Of a stretch of 64,000 nt of DNA, positions 53,839 through 55,909 are shown one piece after another. Each line of letters opens with the position of its first letter. Position 1 is the first letter of the stretch. Source of the stretch: Acanthosepion pharaonis (lineage: Eukaryota > Mollusca > Cephalopoda > Sepiida > Sepiidae). A program made the translations under genes and the position numbers. Where the stretch lies: the NCBI GenBank assembly GCA_903632075.3, contig CAHIKZ030002626.1, forward strand, positions 185,347-249,346, written 5' to 3'. Below the pieces are notes generated by a model. That model worked only from the letters and a program-made list of their open reading frames with translations, ran no database searches and had not been told where the DNA came from.

Positions 53839-54112
53839 TTGAGGATCAATTGCCATATGTTTCTGCGAGTGGACCTAAAGCCTGCTTTACTGCATGCAAC
53901 AAAGCCACAGGGGCAGGTAAGGCTGTCATTGAGAGGACCAACAAAGAACTTTTAACCAAATTTGTATTCGTTCATTTGCCCAGGTACATTGTATGTGAGT
54001 AGTTGCTGAAAAGTTCTTGGTCTGACCAACTTTCCAAAATCAGAATTTCAATGACTAAATATCTCAATACAAACTTTGAGAGGGTTTAATCAAGAACTTC
54101 TCAGCCTATGTT

Positions 54113-54165
<53 letters not shown>

Positions 54166-54302
54166 AAAAAAAATTTTGCTTGAAGATGGAACAGAGCTCC
54201 ATAAACTCAATTTAATTCAAATAATTATATTGCTAGTTTTTGGCTATTTTTTTTGAAACATGAGACCTCTTAAGATGCGAGTTGGAATCATATTTTTGAA
54301 TA

Positions 54303-54356
<54 letters not shown>

Positions 54357-54501
54357 ATTTGTGTATGCAGTTTTAAATCAATTGTTGATAAATTCATTTG
54401 CATTTTTTAAGGTATTGGCTTGTTGTGAATTTATAAAGCTCTATTACATATAAGGTTACTATGAGGACACCATATTTCATCGTTCCATTCGAAATTTTAT
54501 G
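15179..54501 (+). CDS. PPIL2 (Cyp60) U-box ubiquitin ligase with cyclophilin domain, partial gene
   Basis: Gene-level entry; exons are listed separately. PPIL2 is a nuclear, spliceosome-associated protein with an N-terminal U-box that transfers ubiquitin and a C-terminal cyclophilin-type domain. The exons seen encode, in order, the MGKKQHQKDK start, the U-box (FRRLPFYCC through GKYHCPVTFKVF, about residues 35-110), the RDLITDEPF segment, a charged linker, and the AHYSTG...YVRLVTNMGSLNLELHC entry to the cyclophilin fold. Exons 1-7 sum to exactly 159 codons, collinear with the animal family. Introns range from 0.37 to 10.7 kb and are filled with transposons. Two defects stand out: the exon between 37915 and 44756 is not found, and exon 13 carries a stop. 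The rest of the cyclophilin domain must lie beyond 64000, or the copy is broken. Confidence 0.93.
16060..16240 (+). repeat. Unclassified interspersed repeat, copy 1
   Basis: Contains 'aagccccggaaaccaattgtaatg' and 'ggagatatcgacaatta'. The same order of motifs recurs inverted at about 17780-17910 and again at 32770-32920. The source element is not recognised. Confidence 0.45.
16916..17182 (+). repeat. Imperfect direct repeats (~90 bp, 175 bp apart)
   Basis: Blocks at about 16916-17014 and 17090-17182 share 'atattcttatctctgataagaa', 'caaggcttt' and 'ggagcc', then 'gttttgaaagtaa' and 'gtgaggatt'. No coding content. They could be part of an unidentified element between about 16280 and 17200. Confidence 0.55.
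17780..17910 (-). repeat. Unclassified interspersed repeat, copy 2
   Basis: The reverse complement matches 16085-16220, with shared blocks 'acaccagaatg', 'cattacaattgg' and 'gataacttctaaac' relative to the other copies. Confidence 0.45.
18309..18778. mobile_element. TA-flanked DNA transposon remnant (MITE-like)
   Basis: The ends TACCATATTTTCTGGCTT and AAGCCAGAAAATACAGTA are inverted repeats bounded by TA dinucleotides, followed inward by 'gtgcatcttccaag' in both arms. The ends match those of the element nested at 36451-37098, so both belong to one TA-targeting family. No transposase frame. Confidence 0.65.
19770..20240. mobile_element. SINE enclosed by inverted PLE terminal repeats, copy 1
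   Basis: The left arm (about 19770-19895, minus orientation) and right arm (about 20075-20225, plus) are inverted copies of the repeat that flanks the PLE at 31640-32399. Each contains a hammerhead-like core (right arm 20108-20139: CTGAAGA, a GGCCG/CGGCC hairpin, AAAA). Between them is a tRNA-like unit with an A-box-like GGCACAGTGGATAAAGGCATTGG and B-box-like GAGTTCAATACCC at about 19958. The whole composite recurs at 45925-46430 with the SINE inverted. Confidence 0.65.
20503..20595. repeat. Three tandem ~31-bp repeats
   Basis: Three copies of a unit like 'catcctgggtaagatgataaac' followed by 'tacatcca'. No function is visible. Confidence 0.7.
20670..20960 (+). mobile_element. PLE-derived cassette with hammerhead-like core and (TA)n tail
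   Basis: The core is at 20687-20712: TTGATAA, a hairpin ending in AAGCC, then GAAA. It is followed by a decayed but recognisable frame (FNDNVIKLIRQYERNLLKIN, then LSILFNETCINEK) and a TA run at 20884-20952. It is the same family as 9536-9720 on the other strand. The peptide corresponds to the N-terminal region of PLE proteins, cut off where the microsatellite begins. Confidence 0.6.
21680..22020 (+). pseudogene. LINE reverse transcriptase C-terminal remnant
   Basis: Frame AIRDMVGAIPIIKHIKRQRI, then KLFRHLTYMPINQPALP and KRQTKKMLDQLSG, and after a frameshift VDTLRAHEISLLQATHLAV. This is the GH...RM...RGRPxxRW-type C-terminal tail found after the polymerase domain in several non-LTR retrotransposon clades. 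The frame is broken and the catalytic domain is absent. Confidence 0.6.
22110..24690. repeat. Minisatellite array, ~50-bp unit
   Basis: About 50 degenerate copies of a unit with the constant part AGAATATAGAATCTATAGAA followed by TACTATAAA, and a variable (TA)n part of about 8-40 bp followed by 'ataataaga'. The constant part contains the self-complementary piece ATAGAATCTATAGAATACTAT. Length variation is mostly in the TA run. No coding content. Confidence 0.95.
24960..25160 (+). mobile_element. LINE 3' tail
   Basis: Shares the ordered phrases 'cagtcattatcttctgtctt', 'cttgttcttttattatcctc', 'ccttaataataatttttctca' and the terminus 'ttgctttgcttggggtgaaatgatt' with copies at 55500-55690 and 49700-49790. 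Non-coding end of the same LINE family. Confidence 0.6.
25934..26029 (+). CDS. PPIL2 exon 2
   Basis: Acceptor 'tattcag', donor GTAAAG. It encodes LYLTHTEWKTEFGGYKEKQD and then LSRFRRLPFYCC. The FRRLPF motif opens the U-box in PPIL2 proteins. It enters after two bases of a Leu codon and leaves after two bases of a Ser codon. Confidence 0.93.
26295..26386. repeat. (CA)n-(TA)n compound microsatellite
   Basis: About 16 CA units followed by about 31 TA units, directly abutting the cassette at 26387-26600. Confidence 0.9.
26387..26600 (+). repeat. (TA)n-anchored cassette, second family
   Basis: Starts right after the TA run with 'gatacaatatggtaacctg' and contains a hairpin (gagagct / agctctc). 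Inverted copies of the same text lie at 11205-11500, and a diverged copy is at 30598-30690; all three abut TA runs. No peptide is evident. Confidence 0.5.
26663..26752. mobile_element. Mariner MITE (MADE1-like hairpin element)
   Basis: A 90-bp near-palindrome bounded by TTAGGTTGGTGCAAAAATAA and its inverse and flanked by TA target duplications at 26661-26662 and 26753-26754. The termini match the cecropia-type mariner ends known from MADE1/Hsmar-like elements. There is no internal coding sequence. The arms are nearly identical, suggesting a comparatively recent insertion. Confidence 0.9.
26951..27019 (+). pseudogene. Penelope-like reverse transcriptase fragment
   Basis: Encodes TMGSPLLLVMANIYTEYAEE ending in MT and a stop. 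This corresponds to the MGSPLSPxxANxYME motif of PLE reverse transcriptases. Only this short block is recognisable, in intron 2 of PPIL2. Confidence 0.6.
27193..27255 (+). CDS. PPIL2 exon 3 (U-box)
   Basis: Preceded by a long polypyrimidine tract and an AG acceptor, followed by GTAAGT. It encodes SLSLQPFEHPYSTKEGIVFD and then L plus two bases of a Met codon. This is the U-box core (LQPFxxPV...GxVFDL). Confidence 0.94.
28025..28191. repeat. Palindromic pair of hammerhead-core cassettes
   Basis: The arms (about 28025-28101 and 28115-28191) are near-perfect inverted copies. Each has the core: minus strand 28070-28095 (TTGATGA, AGCTTT..., GAAA) and plus strand 28120-28145 (CTGATGA, AGCTTT/AAAAGT, GAAA), followed by ACATGTTAGAT. 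A TA run follows at 28192-28222. Confidence 0.7.
28322..28469. repeat. Palindrome with hammerhead-like core
   Basis: Arms 28322-28384 and 28407-28469 are inverted copies with about 90% identity. The plus-strand arm has CTGATGA at 28396-28402 and GAAA at 28419-28422. A TA run follows at 28480-28514. Confidence 0.7.
28511..29192. mobile_element. Head-to-head inverted pair of PLE-derived cassettes
   Basis: The left cassette (about 28660 down to 28511, minus) and right cassette (about 28905 up to 29075, plus) share the frame phrases around YKCNKKYHKK / MLEKYNKKLNL and SAVPCQS / SALSVV. The right copy continues to FNETCIKEGLLPKYTHTH. The left ends in (TA)n, the right in (CA)n-(TA)n at 29078-29192. 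Between them is the 32-bp perfect palindrome at 28739-28770. Confidence 0.65.
28739..28770. repeat. Perfect 32-bp palindrome
   Basis: TGAACATGGCCAGTAC followed immediately by its exact reverse complement, with no spacer. It lies near the axis of the larger inverted pair at 28511-29192. Confidence 0.95.
29302..29600. repeat. Long imperfect inverted repeat
   Basis: Arms of about 110 bp (29302-29418 and 29500-29597) share 'tatgattccttcgctacataagag' in opposite orientation, plus 'taataattattt' flanks. A smaller inverted motif ('tcgtttcatcttcaag' versus 'cttgaaaatgaaacga') sits in the middle. TA runs lie on both sides (29160-29190, 29594-29605). Confidence 0.65.
29605..30090. other. Intronic DNA, no gene recognised
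   Basis: 29605-29700 resembles the inverted unit at 38460-38600 (shared phrases 'gatttacaaagtg' / 'tttgacaaagtgcaaa' and 'gatatgtttcat' / 'gatatgttttatt'). The remainder has no recognisable feature. Confidence 0.4.
30095..30340 (+). mobile_element. PLE-derived cassette with hammerhead-like core
   Basis: The core is at 30121-30148: CTGATGA, a stem CGACAT/ATGTCG, GAAA. It is followed by a frame with YQQDDFLSSLNNDTQKLVCD and YERIQLKISRQT, then a TA run at 30320-30340. This is the clearest link between core, PLE-like N-terminal peptide and microsatellite in one unit. One base in the stem junction departs from the hammerhead consensus. Confidence 0.6.
30341..30464. repeat. Palindrome with hammerhead-like core
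   Basis: Outer arms 'aaaagtgaac' / 'gttcactttt' and inner arms around 'gacagtctggtttcatgc' / 'gcatgaaacagactgtc' pair almost fully. The plus-strand core is at 30400-30423 (CTGACGA, TGCATATGGCA, GAAA). Confidence 0.75.
30450..30600 (+). repeat. 95-bp repeat ending in (TA)n
   Basis: 'tatgttcacttttatattta' through 'ggtatattgagcac'-like text to 'aagactatatttctttata' is nearly identical to 52270-52365. Both copies run into a TA microsatellite (here 30539-30598), so the run is at a fixed position of the repeat. Confidence 0.7.
30700..30975. mobile_element. Head-to-head PLE-derived cassettes
   Basis: The minus-strand arm encodes REYEQIMLKIRRHNVCNLF, then NHTCLKENLLPKYT. The plus-strand arm repeats the same DNA to about 30965. 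TA-rich sequence adjoins both ends. The plus copies at 47230-47310 and 51440-51595 belong to the same family. Confidence 0.6.
31063..31114 (+). CDS. PPIL2 exon 4 (U-box)
   Basis: Acceptor 'tttccag', donor GTAAAG. It completes a Met codon and encodes NIVPFLKKYGRNPVNGE, the helical part of the U-box. Ends in phase 0. Confidence 0.94.
31370..31560 (-). repeat. Two tandem PLE terminal-repeat fragments
   Basis: Two adjacent copies of 'acattattcggactattgtc' and 'ctcatctttgtc', then 'ccatatttattacaaca' and 'tttcggcc', on the 3' side of the PLE at 31640-32399. The same text marks the arms of the composites at 19770-20240 and 45925-46430 and the solo copy at 51120-51240. Confidence 0.7.
31640..32399 (-). 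pseudogene. Penelope-like element: RT C-terminus and GIY-YIG endonuclease
   Basis: Minus-strand frames encode the post-polymerase region (YCKPTFTGQYLNFNSHHP, then SVKKGIV), then after a frameshift near 31990 the GIY-YIG domain: CVYAIPCSCGKKYKGET, PLKVRLQEH, and EIIDKEHHW bearing the conserved catalytic Glu. It closes with a STEMNTIWEPVI-like terminus near 31640. In active PLEs this domain makes the target nick for reverse transcription. Stops and the missing polymerase core show the copy is dead. It lies between terminal-repeat pieces at 31370-31560 and 32400-32570, in PPIL2 intron 4. Confidence 0.8.
32400..32570 (+). repeat. PLE terminal repeat (pLTR) with hammerhead-like core
   Basis: Directly abuts the 5' side of the truncated minus-strand PLE. 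The plus-strand core is at 32470-32501 (CTGAAGA, a hairpin, GAAA). Homologous to the arms at 20075-20225 and 46280-46430. Confidence 0.65.
32770..32920 (+). repeat. Unclassified interspersed repeat, copy 3
   Basis: Shares 'aagccccgcaatttcctg' and 'ttttggagttattgacaata' with copies at 16060-16240 and 17780-17910. Confidence 0.4.
33129..33180 (+). CDS. PPIL2 exon 5 (U-box)
   Basis: Preceded by a run of about 25 T and CAG. It encodes KASMKDMIKLNFQKNAD plus one base, with a GTTTGT donor that is weaker than the others. The next exon completes a Gly codon, giving the conserved D-G-K-Y-H-C junction. Confidence 0.92.
33320..33450 (+). mobile_element. SINE fragment
   Basis: Contains 'ggtggtgtaatggagagctgg', a degenerate B-box region, and the SINE body phrases 'acccttgggaaaggtctat' and 'cttctccccaccccagctat'. 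Same family as 14249-14535. Confidence 0.5.
33451..33850. other. Intronic DNA, no gene recognised
   Basis: No reading frame or repeat could be assigned. Confidence 0.5.
33851..33966. repeat. Inverted repeat, ~32-bp arms
   Basis: 'atgatgagacctatctgcca' continuing to 'agtactgc', and its inverse 'gcagtacaagattggcag' continuing to 'ggtctcatcgt', separated by about 50 bp. The arm text resembles a segment also present at 49570 and 55345 in LINE copies, so it may be an inverted LINE piece. Confidence 0.6.
34383..34570 (-). mobile_element. SINE, minus strand
   Basis: The reverse complement carries the family phrases: a tRNA-like head with a B-box-like region (34500-34545), then 'acctttgggaaaagtata' and 'cttctcccccacctatgggtt'. 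Same family as 14249-14535. Confidence 0.5.
34574..34660 (-). pseudogene. 5S rRNA-derived segment, minus strand
   Basis: The reverse complement reads like the 3' two-thirds of 5S rRNA, from a degraded CCGATCACCGAAGTTAAGC-type region through GATGGGTGA and TTTGGGAATACCAG to GTAAGCTT at the 3' end. About 20% divergence and loss of the 5' part make it a pseudogene or a 5S-derived SINE head. Confidence 0.65.
34661..34775 (+). pseudogene. 5S rRNA-derived segment, plus strand, inverted partner
   Basis: CCGATCACCGAAGTCAAGCAA at 34712-34732 is canonical 5S sequence and is better preserved than its inverted partner. Between the two, 'cagtgtttcaatgttatat' and its inverse form a stem, so both 5S pieces sit on one large hairpin (axis about 34683). 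Confidence 0.6.
34975..35400 (+). repeat. Tandem duplication, ~210-bp unit
   Basis: Blocks 34975-35165 and 35185-35400 share the ordered phrases 'gatttacattct', 'cttttaactaata', 'tttaatttctcaaaatttca', 'gaataagtcctg' and 'ttattaaaa'. Diverged; non-coding. Confidence 0.6.
35869..35960 (+). CDS. PPIL2 exon 6
   Basis: Acceptor 'tttccag', donor GTATGT. It encodes GKYHCPVTFKVFNENSHIVA, then IKVTGNVYAQE, the distal U-box and following strand. Ends in phase 0. Confidence 0.95.
36433..37447 (-). mobile_element. Mariner-type transposon relic, interrupted
   Basis: The ends CAGGGTGATTGAAAAGTAAC are perfect inverted repeats once the nested insertion is set aside. The right flank is TA; the left is CA, a presumed mutation of TA. 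On the minus strand from 37411 it encodes EWPARSPDLRPRDIFLWG, the C-terminal catalytic-region motif of a DD-E/D transposase, then decays. The element's own length is only about 365 bp, so it is an internally deleted derivative. Confidence 0.8.
36451..37098. mobile_element. TA-targeting transposon nested in the mariner terminal repeat
   Basis: Termini CCGTATTTGACGGCATA and TATGCTGTCAAATATGG are inverted repeats flanked by TA at 36449-36450 and 37099-37100. Removing the element and one TA restores the mariner end exactly. Same family as 18309-18778. Interior AT-rich, no transposase seen. Confidence 0.8.
37826..37915 (+). CDS. PPIL2 exon 7
   Basis: Acceptor 'gtccag', donor GTGACC. Thirty codons: AVQQLNIKASNMRDLITDEP then FTRKDIITIQ. 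The RDLxTDEPFxRxDIIxxQ block is highly conserved in PPIL2. Phase 0 at both ends. Confidence 0.95.
37989..38048. repeat. Inverted repeat
   Basis: 'ccagaattcctttgtctaca' and 'atagacaaagaaattctg' form arms of about 22 bp around a short loop, 70 bp after PPIL2 exon 7. Confidence 0.7.
38212..38302. repeat. (TA)n followed by an inverted repeat
   Basis: A TA run at 38211-38245, then arms 'gagatcagttgaatctgc' / 'gcggattcaactgatctc' (38260-38302) around a 6-base loop. Confidence 0.75.
38441..38600. repeat. (TA)n followed by a long inverted repeat
   Basis: After a TA run, arms 'aattgtttgacaaagtgcaa' and 'ttcactttgttatacaattt' enclose a second pair ('caggactc' / 'gaatcctg'). Confidence 0.6.
38650..38830 (-). 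repeat. (TA)n, hammerhead-like core and inverted repeat
   Basis: A TA run at 38651-38700 and arms 'gaggaaaaactatt' / 'aatagtttttcctc'. The minus-strand core is at 38733-38758 (TTGATAC, TCCTTCAGAGGA, GAAA). A related plus-strand unit is at 52963-53065. Confidence 0.6.
38857..39160. repeat. Three copies of a 35-bp motif, two direct and one inverted
   Basis: 'attattatgagaaattatta' plus 'aaatctcc' at about 38864 and 39028, and inverted at about 39123-39155, next to (CT)n(TA)n at 39071-39118. Confidence 0.75.
39161..40156. other. AT-rich DNA, possible 3' flank or LTR of the gypsy element
   Basis: No gene. It follows the minus-strand polypurine tract and could contain the element's 3' long terminal repeat, but I found no matching second copy upstream of gag. 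Confidence 0.4.
40158..40231 (-). other. Polypurine tract of Ty3/gypsy element 1
   Basis: More than 70 bases that are almost pure purine on the minus strand, just after the integrase tail and followed by TGTAATTGGG. Position and composition suit a plus-strand DNA primer. Unusually long. Confidence 0.5.
40380..41300 (-). pseudogene. Ty3/gypsy element 1: integrase region
   Basis: Minus-strand pieces encode WSRVHMDHAYINGG (first catalytic Asp), VIFSRNGVPKTLVSDNAPEF (second Asp) and YHPQSNGLAERMVQTVKKGL (catalytic Glu), and then an acidic Glu/Ser-rich tail to about 40407. The DDE triad is complete but split by stops and frameshifts (for example after ALSKKKK near 40900), so the integrase is inactive. 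Confidence 0.85.
41560..42381 (-). pseudogene. Ty3/gypsy element 1: RT thumb and RNase H
   Basis: A 273-codon frame with the RT connection (FLGYSISKEGISPDQALIEK, then FLGLVNFYRRYLP) and RNase H (TLTTDASEHSISGILSQEG, YSNIEKEALAIVW, SDHRPLEFIF, and HVDALSRL at the end). Catalytic Asp/Glu positions appear intact. It is separated from the RT fingers/palm by stops at 42382-42493. Confidence 0.88.
42382..43429 (-). pseudogene. Ty3/gypsy element 1: protease and reverse transcriptase
   Basis: The frame from 43429 to 42494 holds an aspartic protease (MDTGSEVTLIP) and RT motifs (RICGDYKIGVN, KIDLKTAYHQIPID, RMAYGIKTASAIFQRAIE). The catalytic YQDD box is preserved as QDDICIGATNEKEL but its Tyr codon is a TAA stop at 42479-42481. 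The order PR-RT-RH-INT and motif style fit the Mag/K02A2.6 side of Ty3/gypsy. Inserted antisense in a PPIL2 intron. Confidence 0.88.
43417..44156 (-). pseudogene. Ty3/gypsy element 1: gag
   Basis: The probable start at 44156 gives MASPIGYQLSLEDPEFMDTW, soon frameshifted. A second piece (43872-43417) has a capsid-like helical region and one CCHC zinc knuckle, CSYCGREHEIKKEKCPA. Gag packages the element RNA. Its end overlaps the start of the protease frame. Confidence 0.75.
44756..44856 (+). CDS. PPIL2 exon 9
   Basis: Acceptor 'tcttcag', donor GTAATT. After two bases completing a Glu-type codon it encodes LEAAKKDPKFHLKCINATTM, then EALKELDDVYKPK. This aligns with the charged segment before the cyclophilin domain. 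Its entry phase is what requires an upstream exon of 3n+1 bases. Confidence 0.92.
44940..45125. repeat. hAT-like interspersed repeat
   Basis: Begins 'ccagtcgtccccaacctatt' and matches 11670-11860, sharing 'attccaaataatatgcatat', 'gaaaatcttcattc' and 'acatatacattta'. Confidence 0.5.
45230..45310 (+). mobile_element. SINE body fragment
   Basis: 'ttctcccacctataactatg', 'ggtaaatagcagg' and 'ggttctatggcaactgg' match the body of the SINE at 14350-14430. The head is missing. Confidence 0.45.
45925..46430. mobile_element. SINE enclosed by inverted PLE terminal repeats, copy 2
   Basis: The left arm (45925-46090, minus; core 46014-46045) and right arm (46270-46430, plus; core 46323-46354: CTGAAGA, hairpin, GAAA) enclose the same tRNA-like unit seen at 19900-20040, here inverted. 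The opposite SINE orientation in two copies shows the enclosed segment can flip relative to the near-identical arms, or that the composites formed twice. Confidence 0.65.
46785..46827. repeat. (TA)n microsatellite
   Basis: About 21 TA units. A second run lies at 47322-47365. Confidence 0.9.
47000..47320. mobile_element. PLE-derived cassettes, inverted pair
   Basis: 'ttcaggggtgcaagtagta' (47072-47094) and its inverse (47147-47169) form arms. The plus-strand core at 47165-47193 (CTGAAGA, GATCT...AGATT, GAAA) is followed by a decayed frame with VIHEYEWILLK, relative of 51440-51595. A TA run follows at 47322. Confidence 0.55.
47550..48010 (+). pseudogene. GIY-YIG endonuclease remnant of a PLE-type retroelement
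   Basis: The frame reads LCNCRNPIKCPLNNKYLTES, IIYQCTISS, KKFYIGSTKNNF, LRWSHHLFSFKNN, YFWHLKETYK, and CLHEKLYFIKFLKNKDLLHQ then RKEITVFCRH. This is the CxCR...CPL...IVYxA...YIG...R...H...SF layout of GIY-YIG modules in retroelements, followed by the C-terminal C-L-x-E-K block. At least three in-frame stops make it a pseudogene. The family is distinct from the remnants at 10020 and 31640. Confidence 0.75.
48011..48660. other. Intronic AT-rich DNA, no gene recognised
   Basis: No reading frame or repeat was assigned. Confidence 0.5.
48667..48838. repeat. (TA)n followed by a palindrome
   Basis: A TA run at 48670-48719, then arms 'agatccaaatgatttacct' / 'aggtaaatcatttggatct' and inner 'gatgatcatttcatc' / 'gatgaaatgatcatc' (48719-48838). 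Confidence 0.8.
48959..49105 (-). repeat. Cassette with hammerhead-like core, (TA)n-tailed
   Basis: Second copy of the minus-strand unit at 7640-7765. The core is at 49080-49103 (GGTGATG, GCCATGCTGGC, CAAAAC) and the unit ends in the TA run at 48960-48980. Confidence 0.5.
49284..49331 (+). CDS. PPIL2 exon 10
   Basis: Acceptor 'tttacag', donor GTAAGT. Sixteen codons, EEKLVEEKKNLDKFNA, in phase 0 at both ends. It joins directly to AHYSTG. The linker is a few residues shorter than in vertebrates. Confidence 0.92.
49390..49800 (+). pseudogene. LINE reverse transcriptase C-terminus and 3' tail
   Basis: The frame reads NVIDPDLASQ, YFYGNCSDELSFIVCRLYEF, MARCNCKFYANSFFYCTSHL and WNSLPASCIPVNFDLQKF, the FxGxCSxEL...YANSFFxRTxxLWNSLP block at the end of Jockey/RTE-type ORF2 proteins, then a tail and a TA run at 49785-49807. 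Stops in the frame show it is dead. In PPIL2 intron 10. Confidence 0.75.
50250..50325 (+). CDS. PPIL2 exon 11
   Basis: Acceptor 'attttag', donor GTGAGT. It encodes AHYSTGTVAASFTSTAMAPN, TEHVP and one base. The AHYSTGxxAASFTSTAM motif is a PPIL2 hallmark before the cyclophilin domain. Confidence 0.95.
50326..50691 (+). other. PPIL2 intron 11 (366 bp)
   Basis: The shortest intron. It contains a run of about 29 T at 50425-50453. No repeat element recognised. Confidence 0.8.
50692..50798 (+). CDS. PPIL2 exon 12 (start of cyclophilin domain)
   Basis: Acceptor 'tgcatag', donor GTAAGT. It encodes AMIDDEVLTYERVKKKGYVR, then LVTNMGSLNLELHCEM. The YVRLxTNxGxLNLELHC strand opens the cyclophilin fold. 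Ends in phase 0. Confidence 0.95.
51120..51240 (-). repeat. Solo PLE terminal-repeat fragment
   Basis: 'atttacattattcggactg', 'atcctcatctt' and 'acaacgtttcggccattgta' match the arm at 19790-19845. A second shorter copy follows at 51260-51320. Confidence 0.65.
51365..51600 (+). mobile_element. PLE-derived cassette
   Basis: A degraded core near 51388-51416, then the frame YSAFLALFNCNIWKNIHEYE, RIMIKISRHNICNLF and NQTCLKERLLPKYT. The best-preserved example of the LLPKYT terminus; the usual (CA)n tail is absent here. Confidence 0.6.
52178..52580. repeat. Repeat cluster: (TA)n, 95-bp repeat, minus-strand PLE cassette
   Basis: TA runs at 52178-52211 and 52362-52390. 52270-52365 is the second copy of the repeat at 30450-30540. 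Downstream, on the minus strand, a core at 52545-52572 (CTGAAAA, hairpin, GAAA) leads into NYGAFLNEFNNNVKKL and TCLNEDMLP and ends in the same TA run. Confidence 0.6.
52600..53660. repeat. Intronic DNA with core-bearing unit, (TA)n and a palindrome
   Basis: Core at 52963-52988 (TTGATAA, TCCATCAGAGGA, GAAA) followed by text shared with 38765-38830 and a TA run at 53069-53094. A palindrome at 53410-53568 has arms 'aacaatttgctcacta' / 'tagtgagcaaattgtt' and inner 'tttgcaccttgactg' / 'cagtcaaggtgcaaa'. The rest (52600-52900, 53100-53400) shows nothing recognisable. Confidence 0.6.
53680..54355. repeat. TA-rich cluster with a hairpin
   Basis: TA runs at 53680-53700, 53752-53786, 53803-53830, 54118-54162 and 54307-54353. 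'atcctcaaaca' (53786) and 'tgtttgaggat' (53836) are inverted around one TA run. No gene. Confidence 0.7.
54412..54501 (+). pseudogene. PPIL2 exon 13 with in-frame stop
   Basis: AAG acceptor, GTAAGT donor, exactly 30 codons and phase 0, as the family requires. The 3' half is perfect: GYYEDTIFHRSIRNFM, the cyclophilin strand-helix-strand with the FHR active-site triplet. The 5' half is degraded: VLACCEFIKLYYI and then TAA at 54451-54453, where a C-K-K-like segment is expected, with a 3-base loss and a 3-base gain that cancel. It is either real gene decay or a local assembly error. Confidence 0.8.
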
Positions 54502-54639
54502 GTAAGTCAACAAAAATCACCTTTAATGGAATGCAAGTCTGTCAAAAAAATCTACATTTTTGATACAGTTATATTTAAATTTTAGAAATATAAAACAGGC
54601 GGTTGTATGCAGCCTTATTTTGAAGAGATAATTATGTGG

Positions 54640-54935
54640 GGAAAATACTAGTCTTATTTGAAAGATTTTTTATTAAACTTAACTTCAGTCGGATACTTTC
54701 AGAGTTTGTACATATTGGTACAAAGAAGAATCTGCAATGTTATTGGTCTTGACCTAGCATCTCGTCGTCAGTCACTTTCCCATTGCCATAATATAGCTTC
54801 CCTGTGCCTTTTCCATGAATACTTTCATGGTAATTGTTCTGATGAACTTTCCTCGATGGCACCTAGACTTTACGAATTTAAGCAAAGTACTACATCGACA
54901 GCAATGACTACATGTAACCGTTAGTTCTATACTAA
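54640..54935 (+). pseudogene. LINE reverse transcriptase C-terminal fragment
   Basis: The frame contains RRICNVIGLDLASRRQSLSH, CLFHEYFHGNCSDELSSMAP and RLYEFKQSTTST. Homologous to 49390-49600. It begins about 140 bp after PPIL2 exon 13. Confidence 0.75.
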
Positions 54936-54939
54936 CAGT

Positions 54940-55090
54940 TATTGTGTCTTCTTATTTTTTATACTGATCCTTTCCATTTGTCTAATCAGTTGCTTGATGT
55001 TAAGATGAAATTCATCAAGGAAGGTGCCAGACATTTTTAACCCAAGTACTTTCAACCTTTTCCAAGATCATCTTCAAGGGTAAATTACAA
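54940..55090 (-). mobile_element. PLE-derived cassette, minus strand
   Basis: The core at 55050-55077 (TTGAAGA, hairpin, GAAA) is followed by SGTFLDEFHLNIKQLIRQME and RISIKNK. It is truncated where the LINE fragment begins. Confidence 0.5.
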
Positions 55091-55339
55091 AGAGAAAGTT
55101 ATTGTAGTCACAATAAAATCTACATTCCATTGTGATAGTGATTTTTAAAACTCTAGCTTGTTCTGAATTTCCCAAAGAGAAAAGAAGCAAAAAAGCATGA
55201 GAACAAATGTCCAAATCTATTGCCTATGGAATGCTTTAAGGACTATCATACTGTTAGAAAATATTAAATTTAAGATCATAACAGTTGCTTTATTTCCCTT
55301 TTATTATGTTTTATTATAAACTTTACAAAGCACAGTACT

Positions 55340-55690
55340 AGATTGGTGAAAAGGTCTCATCAATTTACAGTTGAATTGGCTGGATTGGCAGTTAGGTCTT
55401 ATTATTTTACAGTTGAAACAGTGAGATGGAACTGTAAGTTCTGTGCTAACAGTTTATTCTCTTGCACTTTTCACTTGTGAAACTCTCTTTTAGCTTCTTG
55501 CTTTCCAGTCAACTTTAATCTTCAAAAATTTAAATGCAGTATTAACCATTATCTTCTGTCTTCTTAATTCTTGTTCTTTTATTGTCCTCTCTCCTTAATA
55601 ATAATTTTTCTCAGATTCTTTCACTCTCTGTAACCTCTTATGGCTTAGTGGCATTATCACCTTGCTTGGGGTGAAATGATTAAACAAAAG
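55340..55690 (+). mobile_element. LINE 3' end
   Basis: The segment 'tgctaacagtttattctctt' corresponds to the YANSFF region. It then has the tail phrases to 'caccttgcttggggtgaaatg'. Frame broken. Confidence 0.65.
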
Positions 55691-55909
55691 GAAACTTTCT
55701 TTGCACATGGTCTTGACTCTCATTTCAACCTTTGGACACCTGTGCTATAAAAATGTCAAATTGTCTTCAGATTTCCACCTTGCCACAAGATTCACATCTA
55801 TTCTACCTTTTCTGCTTAGGACATAAGAATATTGTGACAATACATTTTTGGGTAAAAGGTGCATCTTATACTTAAATAAAAGTATATACGGTAATTTTCT
55901 TACAAATTG

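Noticed and set aside
54412..54501. Rescue of exon 13 by an internal acceptor at 'atataag' (54455) or by A-to-I editing of the stop
   Set aside because: The internal acceptor gives the wrong phase after exon 12 and would lose 14 conserved residues. Editing would need both adenosines of TAA changed and would not repair the scrambled residues.
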